The translations under genes and the position numbers were made by a program. The notes beneath the pieces were generated by a model. The model had not been told where the DNA came from, searched no databases, and saw only the letters and a program-made list of their open reading frames with translations. A stretch of 22,902 nt of DNA, taken from assembly GCA_018901675.1 (NCBI GenBank), contig JAHIEH010000021.1:1-22902 (forward strand), given 5' to 3'. The DNA is from Nanobdellota archaeon. Its GTDB lineage: Archaea > Nanobdellota > Nanobdellia > Pacearchaeales > GW2011-AR1. This document shows positions 14,681 to 21,864 of this stretch, piece after piece; the stretch's first letter is position 1, and every line of letters begins with the position of its first letter.

Positions 14681-17304
14681 TTTTTGATTATCTCTGGCTT
14701 TTTTCCATTTCTTACTATCGTCAAGCCGAGAAACTCCTTGTTTTGTTTTGGAAAATCTTCTCTGAAGTGACATGCTCTGCTTTCTTTTCGTATTAAGGCA
14801 CTTTCGATAATTATGCTGGCAACATCTGCAATGTTTCTAATTTCTAAGAAATCCTTACAAACATAATAATTCCAGTAGAAATCATTGATTTTCTCTTTTA
14901 AAGATTCGATTATCTGCTTTGCATTAGTCAATCTTTCTTTATTTCTTACAATTCCACATAAAGTTGTCATTGTTTTTCTTATAGTTTCCCAACACTGGTC
15001 TATGATATCTTTATCTTTAACTTGAATTGCTTGTCCTATATCCCACAAAGGCACCTCTATATTTTCGCTATTAAGAGGGTTTGATAGAAAATGTTTTGCA
15101 GCAAGTCTCCCGAACAGAACACATTCTGGTGCAGAGTTGCTTGCAAGCCTTGTTGCTCCATGCAATCCAGTGTAGGATGTTTCACCTAAAACATAGAGAT
15201 TTTTAATTTCGGTTTCTGCATCTTTTCCAACAAATACCCCCCCATTTGAATAATGAACTGCATAAATAATAGGGACTGGCTCTTTTGTTATATCTACTCC
15301 CTTGCTTAGACAGAATTCATAGGAATTTTTGAAATCATTCTTTATTTGTGATTCAGGTATTTTTGTGCAATCTAGCCATAAATGGTTCAGCCCATTTTTT
15401 CTCATCTCTAAATCTTCAGCTTTGGTTACAACATCTCTGGTTGCCTTTGAACCAAGAGAATTGTACTTTAAGATGTAATCTTCTTTAGAGTCTTTAGTTG
15501 TTTTTATTATTGCCCCTGCTCCCCTAAGAGCTTCTGTAAGCAAGAATCTTCTTTCATTTTCAGTTGAAGCAGAGGGATCATAAAATACTGTTGGGTGAAA
15601 TTGTATAAACTCCATATTTGCAAGAGGCAGGCCAAGTCTGTAACACATTGCGAATCCATCACCTGTTGAAACATCAGTATTGCTTGTGTAAGAGAAAACT
15701 TTTCCCAATCCTCCTGTTGCAACGAAAATCCCTTTGCATGAGACTGTTTTAACATAGTCATTTTTTATGTCATAAGCATAAAATCCTAAACAAACATCTT
15801 TGCCTCTACTTTTTGTTAGCTTATTCTTTGTTACTAAATCAATTGCCATATGGTTTTCATGGACAGTTATATTTGGATGTTTACTGACTAATTTGCTTAA
15901 GACCCCCATTATTGATTTGCCTGTTGTATCTTTAGAATGGAAGATTCTATTCACAGAATGGCCTCCTTCTCTATGAAGGTCATATTCATAGCCTTTTTCG
16001 GATTTATCAAAATTAACGCCTTTTTTTATTAACCAGATTATCACATCTGGAAAAAAATGTTCTGCACAAAATTGAACTATTTTTTTGTTATTGAGATTTT
16101 TCCCAGCACTTAGGGTTTCTTTTACATGCTTTTCAAAAGAGTCTCCCTTTAAGGGATTTCCATCAATTATTGGAACTGCTGTAAGCCCTCCTGCAATTAG
16201 ATAACTGTTGCAATCTTCTATTAATCTTCTTTTAACAAACAAATCTACTTTCTTTCCTGCATCAGCTAGTTCTAATGCCACTGTACAACCAGCCAGCCCG
16301 GCTCCAATAATCCCGCAATCTGTTTTGATTATATTTCTATCGAGTCCTATATCCACATTTGTTGCAGAATGAGTTATTGCACCCACGGAAATTCTGTCAA
16401 CCCCGCTTTGAGCAATCTTAGCTATATTTCCCAGTGTTATTCCTCCAGAAGCTTCAAGCAAAGGAGTTTTATTTTTGTTATGGCCGTCTCTTATTAAAAC
16501 TGCTTTTTCCAGTTGTTTTGGGCCCATATTGTCTAAAAGAATTATATCTACGCCGGGAATTTTTAATATTCTCTCGAACTGGCCTAAATTATCCACTTCC
16601 ACTTCTATAAATTTAATATCTCTCAACTTTCTTGCTTTTTTTATTATTTTCTCTAGTTGATAGTAAGTATTTCTCTTTAATTGAGCTATATGGTTATCTT
16701 TAATTAAAACAGCATCATATAAACCGAATCTATGGTTATGCCCTCCTCCGCATCTTACTGCATATTTCTCCAGCTGTCTCCATAATGGTGTTGTTTTTCT
16801 TGTATCATAAATTTTTGCTTTTGTATCCTTTATTGCATCAACGTACTGTCTAGTTGTTGTCGCTACTCCACTCAGCCTCTGCATAAAATTTAGCACAACT
16901 CTTTCTGCACTAAGTATAGAACATAGTGGCCCAACAATTGTAGCTATCGTATCCCCTTTATTTGCTTCTTGGCCATCTTGTATGTATACTTTTATTTTTA
17001 TCTTAGGGTCATATTGCCTAAGTATTTCTTTTGCCAACTCCGTTCCGCAAACAATTATTTTTTCACGTGGGACAATCTCTGCTTTGATAACTTTATTATC
17101 TTTTTTGAAGAGATTGCTTGTTACATCTCTTCCGTTGAAATCTTCCTTAATTGCTTCTTTTATCAAGTGTTTTACTTCTCTCATGTTCAATTTTTCTATC
17201 TTGTTCTTTATCATTCTATTATTCTTTATCATTCTATTATTCTTTATCATTCTATTATTCTTTATCATTCTATTATTCTTTATCATTCTATTATTCTTTA
17301 TCAT
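14677..17304 (-). CDS. nadC/nadB: Fused nicotinate-nucleotide pyrophosphorylase (NadC) and L-aspartate oxidase (NadB)
   Basis: One 875-codon frame joins two enzymes of de novo NAD synthesis. NadC (about 41-325) turns quinolinate and PRPP into nicotinate mononucleotide: TRKTTPLWRQLEKYAVRCGG (168-187), HNHRFGLYDAVLIKDNH (189-205), EVEVDN, LLDNM, EASGGI and DRISVGAITHS are all present. NadB (about 328-875) oxidises aspartate to iminoaspartate with FAD: GIIGAGLAGC (331-340) is the FAD motif, HREGGHSVNRIFH (444-456) the active-site segment, LHGATRLASNSAPE a further flavin-site motif. Both look intact. The first 30 residues are five copies of MIKNNR, encoded by an 18-base tandem repeat, so the true start may be any of six ATGs or Met41 (17184), where NadC homology begins. 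No nadA is seen. Confidence 0.93.
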   Translation of the reverse strand: MIKNNRMIKNNRMIKNNRMIKNNRMIKNNRMIKNKIEKLNMREVKHLIKEAIKEDFNGRDVTSNLFKKDNKVIKAEIVPREKIIVCGTELAKEILRQYDPKIKIKVYIQDGQEANKGDTIATIVGPLCSILSAERVVLNFMQRLSGVATTTRQYVDAIKDTKAKIYDTRKTTPLWRQLEKYAVRCGGGHNHRFGLYDAVLIKDNHIAQLKRNTYYQLEKIIKKARKLRDIKFIEVEVDNLGQFERILKIPGVDIILLDNMGPKQLEKAVLIRDGHNKNKTPLLEASGGITLGNIAKIAQSGVDRISVGAITHSATNVDIGLDRNIIKTDCGIIGAGLAGCTVALELADAGKKVDLFVKRRLIEDCNSYLIAGGLTAVPIIDGNPLKGDSFEKHVKETLSAGKNLNNKKIVQFCAEHFFPDVIIWLIKKGVNFDKSEKGYEYDLHREGGHSVNRIFHSKDTTGKSIMGVLSKLVSKHPNITVHENHMAIDLVTKNKLTKSRGKDVCLGFYAYDIKNDYVKTVSCKGIFVATGGLGKVFSYTSNTDVSTGDGFAMCYRLGLPLANMEFIQFHPTVFYDPSASTENERRFLLTEALRGAGAIIKTTKDSKEDYILKYNSLGSKATRDVVTKAEDLEMRKNGLNHLWLDCTKIPESQIKNDFKNSYEFCLSKGVDITKEPVPIIYAVHYSNGGVFVGKDAETEIKNLYVLGETSYTGLHGATRLASNSAPECVLFGRLAAKHFLSNPLNSENIEVPLWDIGQAIQVKDKDIIDQCWETIRKTMTTLCGIVRNKERLTNAKQIIESLKEKINDFYWNYYVCKDFLEIRNIADVASIIIESALIRKESRACHFREDFPKQNKEFLGLTIVRNGKKPEIIKK

Positions 17305-17319
17305 TCTATTATTCTTTAT
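17212..17319 (-). repeat. Six perfect tandem copies of an 18-bp unit at the nadC-nadB start
   Basis: On the minus strand the unit is ATGATAAAGAATAATAGA, repeated without a mismatch in 18-base steps at 17302-17319, 17284-17301, 17266-17283, 17248-17265, 17230-17247 and 17212-17229. A degenerate partial copy lies at about 17195-17211. Each unit contains an in-frame ATG and encodes MIKNNR, with no stop codon. The phase chosen for listing is the plus-strand unit starting CATTCTATT. Copy-number change would not shift the reading frame but would alter the N-terminal length and the distance from promoter to Met41. Confidence 0.95.
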
Positions 17320-17324
17320 AACAA

Positions 17325-17333
17325 ATATATAAA
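17325..17333 (-). promoter_or_regulatory. TATA-like box for the nadC-nadB operon
   Basis: On the minus strand the sequence is TTTATATAT, centred about 25 bases upstream of the first ATG at 17304. This would make a leaderless transcript beginning in the repeat array, favouring the most upstream MIKNNR start. The opposite-strand TATA box for the phosphatase gene begins only 5 bases away. Confidence 0.5.
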
Positions 17334-17337
17334 TATT

Positions 17338-17345
17338 TTTAAATA
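17338..17345 (+). promoter_or_regulatory. TATA-like box for the phosphatase-superfamily gene
   Basis: TTTAAATA is centred about 23 bases before the ATG at 17365, so leaderless spacing again. Together with the leftward box at 17325-17333 it makes a compact divergent promoter in only 60 bases. Confidence 0.5.
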
Positions 17346-17364
17346 AGACTACAATCCTCCCTAT

Positions 17365-18804
17365 ATGTTAAAGGATAATAAAAAGAAGAAATTAATCATT
17401 GTTGCTATTGATGGAGGCAATTTTCCTGTTATTAATCCTTTTTTAGAGAAAAAACTGCTGCCTAATCTTGCTTCTTTTAAACATAAAGCAAACCTTATCT
17501 CAGTAATACCGCCTGCTACTGCTGTTGCATGGGCAAGCTTTTCAACAGGGAATAATCCTGGGAAAACAGAAATTTACGATTTTACTCTTGTTGACGACTT
17601 CTCTTGGAAAGTAGAGTTCTTAAACAGAAAAAGGCTTCAGGGAAAGCCATTATGGCAGTATCTTTCAGAAGCAGGAGTTAAAAGCTGTTTCATTAATCTT
17701 CCTGTTACTTATCCTCCAGATGAGATTAATGGGGTGATTGTGTCTGGAATCGAAACCCCAAGCACCATGTGCCAATACACTTATCCTTCAGACTTGAAAG
17801 ACACATTAAACAAATTAGGTTATGAGATAGAAGTTTCTGGCTTGAAAGAGAAAAAAGAAGATATAGTTGAAGAAGCAGAAAATATTCTAGACAAAAGAAT
17901 AAGGGCTGCAAAATTCCTTTTTCAAAGAGATTTTGATTTTTTCATAGTCCTTTTCAGAGCAAGCGATATAGTCCAGCATTTTGCCTGGGATAAACCGGTA
18001 GTAGAAGAGGTTCATAAAAAAATTGACGATTTTATCGGTTATGTGAGAAAAAAAGACCCAAATGCAGAAGTTATGGTAATCTCAGACCATGGCATTGAAA
18101 AAATTGAAAAAGTTTTTAATATAAACTCCTGGCTTGAGCAAGAAGGATATCTCTTTACAAAAATAAAAAAAGCAAGCATTTTATCTTCCCTTGGAATAAC
18201 GAGGAAGAATATCTTCTACTTTTTAGAGAAAACAAAATTAAATTTTCTTATAAGGTATATCCCAAGAAGCTTAGGCAAAAAAATACCTGTAGAAAACATC
18301 TCTTTTGAAGAAGCACTTTCTACTGGTTTGATAGATATGGAAAAAACCAGAGCAGTTGCTAAACGTTCTGTAAAAACCGCGCAGATATTCCTGAACGATA
18401 CTGATAGAAAAGGGATTGTAAAAAAAGAGGAAGAAGAAATAATCCAAAAAGAGATAAAAGAAAAACTTGAGAAATTTTTTGATGAAAGAGGCATTAAAGC
18501 AATTATCCAAACAAAAGCAGAGCTTTATGGCGAAAAAGCAAGGTTTGCACCAGATGTCACATTATATTTAGAAGAAAAAACTTATGAAATAAGCGCATCT
18601 TTTACAGACAAAGGCATATGGGTTCCACTTGGAAAAGAAGAAGCAGAGCACTGCCTTTCTGGGATAATCCTTACAAATTTGGGTTTAAATCTCAACAATG
18701 CAAGAATAATCGACTTAGCTCCAACAATTTTGGATTATTTCAAAGTGTTATACAAGAAAGATAGTTTTGATGGCAGAAGTCTTTTTGATAGCAAAAGTTT
18801 ATAA
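17365..18804 (+). CDS. Alkaline phosphatase superfamily protein (type I phosphodiesterase/nucleotide pyrophosphatase-like)
   Basis: A 479-residue metal-dependent phospho-transfer enzyme. Metal ligands and nucleophile can be followed: VAIDGG (Asp16), PPATAVAWASFSTG with candidate nucleophile Thr52, FRASDIVQHFAW (Asp and His), MVISDHGIEK (Asp-His) and EAEHCLSGIIL (His) near the end, followed by the typical closing motif IDLAPTILDYF and DGRSLF. No signal peptide or membrane helix is seen, so it appears cytoplasmic. Family members include phosphodiesterases, phosphoglycerate mutase-like enzymes and phosphoethanolamine transferases; which applies is unclear. Its own TATA box and its place beside sulfur and sugar genes suggest a role in glycan or lipid head-group handling. 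Confidence 0.85.
   Translation: MLKDNKKKKLIIVAIDGGNFPVINPFLEKKLLPNLASFKHKANLISVIPPATAVAWASFSTGNNPGKTEIYDFTLVDDFSWKVEFLNRKRLQGKPLWQYLSEAGVKSCFINLPVTYPPDEINGVIVSGIETPSTMCQYTYPSDLKDTLNKLGYEIEVSGLKEKKEDIVEEAENILDKRIRAAKFLFQRDFDFFIVLFRASDIVQHFAWDKPVVEEVHKKIDDFIGYVRKKDPNAEVMVISDHGIEKIEKVFNINSWLEQEGYLFTKIKKASILSSLGITRKNIFYFLEKTKLNFLIRYIPRSLGKKIPVENISFEEALSTGLIDMEKTRAVAKRSVKTAQIFLNDTDRKGIVKKEEEEIIQKEIKEKLEKFFDERGIKAIIQTKAELYGEKARFAPDVTLYLEEKTYEISASFTDKGIWVPLGKEEAEHCLSGIILTNLGLNLNNARIIDLAPTILDYFKVLYKKDSFDGRSLFDSKSL
18798..18804 (+). promoter_or_regulatory. TATA-like box for the ribbon-helix-helix gene
   Basis: TTTATAA overlaps the stop codon of the phosphatase gene and is centred about 26 bases before the ATG at 18827. 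This supports 18827 rather than the in-frame ATG at 18767 inside the upstream gene. Confidence 0.45.
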
Positions 18805-18826
18805 CTTTTCTATACTATCCCCAATC

Positions 18827-19063
18827 ATGAAAAAAACAAAAAAAAGAGATGAGAATAAAGTAAAATATGGAACTATCTCTTTACCTCTGCCTTTAATAGA
18901 TAAAATAAAAGAAAAGATTAAGGGAACAGGAATGCCTTCTGTGTCTTCCTATGTTGCATTTGTTCTAAGGCAAATTTTATCTTCCTCAAGTGAGTCTTCA
19001 GAAGTCTTTGATAAGAAAGAAAGAGAAGAGATAAAAAAAAGATTAGCGAGTCTAGGTTATTAG
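18827..19063 (+). CDS. Small ribbon-helix-helix (CopG-like) protein
   Basis: A 78-residue protein. After a basic N-terminus comes VKYGTISLPLPLIDKIKEKIKGTGMPSVSSYVAFVLRQIL, which fits a beta strand followed by two helices, the MetJ/Arc/CopG fold that binds DNA as a dimer. The tail is charged and ends KKRLASLGY. The next gene's product ends MERLRALGYT, a similar tail on an unrelated fold. The start at 18827 is chosen for its position after a TATA box. It may regulate neighbouring genes or itself; it may also be a partner of the downstream enzyme. No operator could be assigned with confidence. Confidence 0.75.
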   Translation: MKKTKKRDENKVKYGTISLPLPLIDKIKEKIKGTGMPSVSSYVAFVLRQILSSSSESSEVFDKKEREEIKKRLASLGY

Positions 19064-19095
19064 CAATGCAATCTATATTTTCTTTTATAGAAAGA

Positions 19096-19103
19096 TTTAA
19101 ATA
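19096..19103 (+). promoter_or_regulatory. TATA-like box for the PAPS-reductase-family gene
   Basis: TTTAAATA is centred about 31 bases before the ATG at 19131 and about 16 before the ATG at 19116. A start about 25 bases downstream of the box would fall near 19125, which favours 19131 as the first codon. Confidence 0.45.
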
Positions 19104-19130
19104 TTATCTATAATTATGTATAATTATAAA

Positions 19131-19889
19131 ATGGAACAAAGATTTACAAAAGAGAGAACAGACAGATGCGTGGATTTAATGAGGCCTGAAGCAAGAGCAT
19201 TGGTTGACTTGTCATTAGATGAGAAAGTTAAAAAATCCCAAGAAATAATAAAAGAAGCAATGAAAACCTACAAAAACATGGGTTTGGGGTTTAGCGGGGG
19301 TACAGACAGCCTCGTTTTACTGCATCTTACACTTCCATTATTTCCGAGCATACCTACAATATTTGTTGACACTCAGCATGAGTTTCCAGAGACATATGAA
19401 TTTATTGACAAGATTGTTGAAGAATGGAATTTGCAAGACCATAAAGCAGTTAAAGCAGATGAAAACAAGTTAGACAAAATGAAAGAAAAATTCGGGTTTA
19501 AAACACCAGAATTTACTGAACTCTGCTGTGGTTATCATAAAATCGCTCCTATGATGAAAGCTATTAGAGATTTTGGTTTTGATGCTTTTTTGGTTGGTTT
19601 AAGAGGAGTAGAGCATGAAGAAAGAGCAAAAGAGAGTTTCTTCTCTCCAAGACATGATCCAGAACATATGAGAGTTCATCCTTTGTTATTCTGGAGAAGA
19701 GAAGATATCATGGAATATGTAAAAAAACACAATATTGTCTGTAATCCTCTTTATGCGCTAGGATACACTTCTCTTGGGTGTGTAGAATGTACTGAAAAGA
19801 ATACAGACCCAAATGCTCATGAAAGAGCAGGCAGAGGAGTTGTAAGAGAAACAATAATGGAAAGATTAAGGGCGTTAGGATATACCTAA
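19131..19889 (+). CDS. PAPS reductase/CysD-like family ATP-pyrophosphatase with Fe-S cysteine pattern
   Basis: A 252-residue soluble protein of the adenine-nucleotide alpha-hydrolase fold. The PP-loop is GFSGGTDSLVLLHL (SGGTDS at 55-60), followed by FVDTQHEFPET (79-88). Cys132-Cys133 (TELCCGYHKIAP) and Cys217-x-x-Cys220 (SLGCVECT) match the CC...CxxC pattern that holds a 4Fe-4S cluster in APS reductases, and ERAGRGV (231-237) follows as in that group. The C-terminal ECGLH-type catalytic cysteine is absent: the protein ends MERLRALGYT. VGLRGVEHEERAKESFFS instead recalls CysD, the ATP sulfurylase small subunit. It may therefore activate sulfate or transfer sulfur rather than reduce APS. The ATG at 19116 would add five residues but sits too near the TATA box. 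Confidence 0.8.
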   Translation: MEQRFTKERTDRCVDLMRPEARALVDLSLDEKVKKSQEIIKEAMKTYKNMGLGFSGGTDSLVLLHLTLPLFPSIPTIFVDTQHEFPETYEFIDKIVEEWNLQDHKAVKADENKLDKMKEKFGFKTPEFTELCCGYHKIAPMMKAIRDFGFDAFLVGLRGVEHEERAKESFFSPRHDPEHMRVHPLLFWRREDIMEYVKKHNIVCNPLYALGYTSLGCVECTEKNTDPNAHERAGRGVVRETIMERLRALGYT

Positions 19890-19917
19890 ATATAGCTTTG
19901 ACTGCATAACAATTATC

Positions 19918-19925
19918 TTTTAAAG
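19918..19925 (+). promoter_or_regulatory. TATA-like box for the deacetylase gene
   Basis: TTTTAAAG is centred about 25 bases before the ATG at 19947, with leaderless spacing; likely promoter of the deacetylase-GT4 operon. Confidence 0.45.
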
Positions 19926-19946
19926 CATACTCTCTCTTTTTTTCTT

Positions 19947-20714
19947 ATGAAAATTGCACTCACTTTTGATGTGGAAAAAGACCTTCACTCTAATCAATAC
20001 CAGAGTTTGGAAAAGGGTATCCCCCTGATTTTAAGCATATTAAACAAAAAAAACATTAAAGCGACTTTTTTTGTTCCTGCAAAACTTTTAGATAAATTTC
20101 CAGATTATTTTCTGGACTTAGAAAAACAAGGGCATGAAATAGCTCTTCATGGTTATAGCCATGAAAGGTTTGATAATTTATCTATTAAGGAAAAAGAAAA
20201 CAGAATTAAACAATCTGTTGAAATCCATAACCAAATATTCAAACATAGCCCTGTGGGATTTAGAGCACCCCAGCATTCAATTGATGAAGAAACTTTAATA
20301 GTTTTAAAACAAAATCATTTTTTATACGACGCATCTTACACCCCCCTTAATCTTTTACAACTACTTTTCTTTCCAAAAAAGTTTAAATTATGGCTAAAAG
20401 GATTTTTTAGCCCTAAAAGAGTTTACAAATTAAAACAAGGAATTTACGAAATTCCCACATCTTCTTTTTTTGTTCCTTTTGTATCTCTTCCATTAAGAGT
20501 TTTTCCATGGTTTCTACTAAAACTTTTTCTGAACTTATTAATTCTCACAAACCAAAATCTTGTTTTTTATGCCCACTCTTGGGATTTTATCAAAATACCT
20601 GAAAGCAGAATAGACACAAGATTTAGCCATAAGAAGCTGGTTACGAATTTAGAAAAGGTTATATTTTACCTAAGTAAAGAATATAAATTCTCAAGAATGC
20701 AGGATTTATTGTAA
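19947..20714 (+). CDS. Polysaccharide deacetylase family protein (NodB-like, CE4)
   Basis: Removes acetyl groups from N-acetyl sugars or related substrates using a metal. Motif 1 is ALTFDVEKD (Asp8; the usual second Asp of TFDDG is replaced by Val-Glu, common in a subgroup), motif 2 HGYSHE gives metal ligands His68 and His72, motif 3 GFRAPQHS contains Arg106, and FYAHSWDF near the C-terminus supplies the late catalytic His motif. The protein is 255 residues and has no signal peptide; an amphipathic or hydrophobic stretch near 180-200 may touch the membrane. One base separates it from the GT4 gene, so the two form an operon. The likely substrate is a cytoplasmic glycan intermediate. Confidence 0.88.
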   Translation: MKIALTFDVEKDLHSNQYQSLEKGIPLILSILNKKNIKATFFVPAKLLDKFPDYFLDLEKQGHEIALHGYSHERFDNLSIKEKENRIKQSVEIHNQIFKHSPVGFRAPQHSIDEETLIVLKQNHFLYDASYTPLNLLQLLFFPKKFKLWLKGFFSPKRVYKLKQGIYEIPTSSFFVPFVSLPLRVFPWFLLKLFLNLLILTNQNLVFYAHSWDFIKIPESRIDTRFSHKKLVTNLEKVIFYLSKEYKFSRMQDLL

Positions 20715-20715
20715 A

Positions 20716-21864
20716 ATGAAAATACTTATTGTTACTGCATTTTCAGCAGGGTTTGATGGGCTTTGGGCAAGAATCGAGAAAGAGACAGAACTTTTAGCAG
20801 GAGAAGGGCATGAAGTTTATGTTTTCTCTTCTAACATCAAAAGAGGTTCTGGAGAAATAGAGTATGCTCCAGAGTTTGAGGAAAAAAAAGGAGTTAAAAT
20901 TTACAGATTTAAAACCTACTTTCATATAGGCCAAAACACTTTTTTTTGGAATTATACTGATAGGGCACTAAAACTCTATCCCGATATAATAATCTGCCAT
21001 GCATACAGGCAGTACTATTCAACTGTTGCTCTAAAGATAGCCAATAGATTAAAAATACCCTGCATATTGGTTACGCATGCTCCTTTTTTGGAAAAAGGAA
21101 TACGGGACTGGAAATTAGATATTATCGCTTGGTTATACGACAGGTTTGTAGGCAGAAGAATTCTTAATAAATACTCAAAAATATTTACAATAACCAAATG
21201 GGAAATCCCCTATCTCCTGAAATTAGGGGTAAAAAAAGAGAATATAATCTACATGCCTAATGGAATTCCAGAAGAGTTCTTTAAAATAGGAATAAAAAAG
21301 CCAAGAAATAAACTAAAGAAGATATTGTTTCTTGGAAGAGTTGCACCAGTAAAAGATATTGGAACATTAATCAGGGCTGTAAAACTTTTAGAAAAAGAAA
21401 AGATTATCTTAGAACTTGTCGGGCCTGTTGAAGAAGAATATGGCGAGCAAATTAAAAATCTAATTCATAATCTATCTATTGAGAATAAAATTAAAATGCC
21501 CGGACCAGTTTGCGATTTAGGGGAAAAGATAAATATTATTGACTCTTGTGATGTTTTTGTTCTTCCGTCAAAAAGAGAGGGTATGCCTCAATCTCTTGTA
21601 GAAGCAATGGCTAGAGAGAAAATAGTAATCTCCAGCAACACTCAAGGGGGCAAGGAAATTATAAAAGATAAGGAAAATGGTTATTTATTTCAGATAGGCA
21701 ATGAATCTGAGTTGGCTGAAAAAATCTCTCTTGGGCTTCAAGAAAATGACTTAAACAAACAAATAGCAAAACAGGCAAGAAAATCTGTTGAAAGATTTTC
21801 TTGGGATAAATTAATTAAACAAATAAATAATGTCTTGATTAAGGAAGTGTCAAAGAAAAAATGA
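20716..21864 (+). CDS. Family 4 glycosyltransferase
   Basis: A 382-residue GT-B enzyme using a nucleotide sugar. The N-terminal acceptor domain begins KILIVTAFSAGFDGLWARIEKETELLAGEGHEVYVFSSN. The donor domain carries IPYLLKLGVKKENIIYMPNGIPEEFF, KKILFLGRVAPVKDIGTLIRAV and the family motif KREGMPQSLVEAMAREK (the E-x7-E pair). No membrane helix is seen. It directly follows the deacetylase and overlaps the next frame by ATGA. In this cluster it probably extends the lipid-linked oligosaccharide; sugar specificity cannot be told. Confidence 0.9.
   Translation: MKILIVTAFSAGFDGLWARIEKETELLAGEGHEVYVFSSNIKRGSGEIEYAPEFEEKKGVKIYRFKTYFHIGQNTFFWNYTDRALKLYPDIIICHAYRQYYSTVALKIANRLKIPCILVTHAPFLEKGIRDWKLDIIAWLYDRFVGRRILNKYSKIFTITKWEIPYLLKLGVKKENIIYMPNGIPEEFFKIGIKKPRNKLKKILFLGRVAPVKDIGTLIRAVKLLEKEKIILELVGPVEEEYGEQIKNLIHNLSIENKIKMPGPVCDLGEKINIIDSCDVFVLPSKREGMPQSLVEAMAREKIVISSNTQGGKEIIKDKENGYLFQIGNESELAEKISLGLQENDLNKQIAKQARKSVERFSWDKLIKQINNVLIKEVSKKK

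Noticed and set aside
14681..14773. A 31-codon upstream extension of the FemAB-like frame
   Set aside because: It would overlap the conserved end of NadB by 93 bases, is basic and unlike FemAB N-termini, and the ATGA junction at 14677-14680 gives a normal operon start.
17212..17319. The 18-bp tandem repeat as a CRISPR array
   Set aside because: Copies are directly adjacent with no spacers, and no cas genes are nearby.
16969..17346. Plus-strand open frames over the 18-bp repeat with repeated LYHSII-like sequence
   Set aside because: They are antisense reflections of the tandem repeat and the NadC coding sequence, with no start signal or family match.
18767..18826. An in-frame ATG 20 codons upstream of the ribbon-helix-helix protein
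   Set aside because: It lies inside the phosphatase gene and upstream of the TATA-like box; the 20 added residues do not resemble this family.
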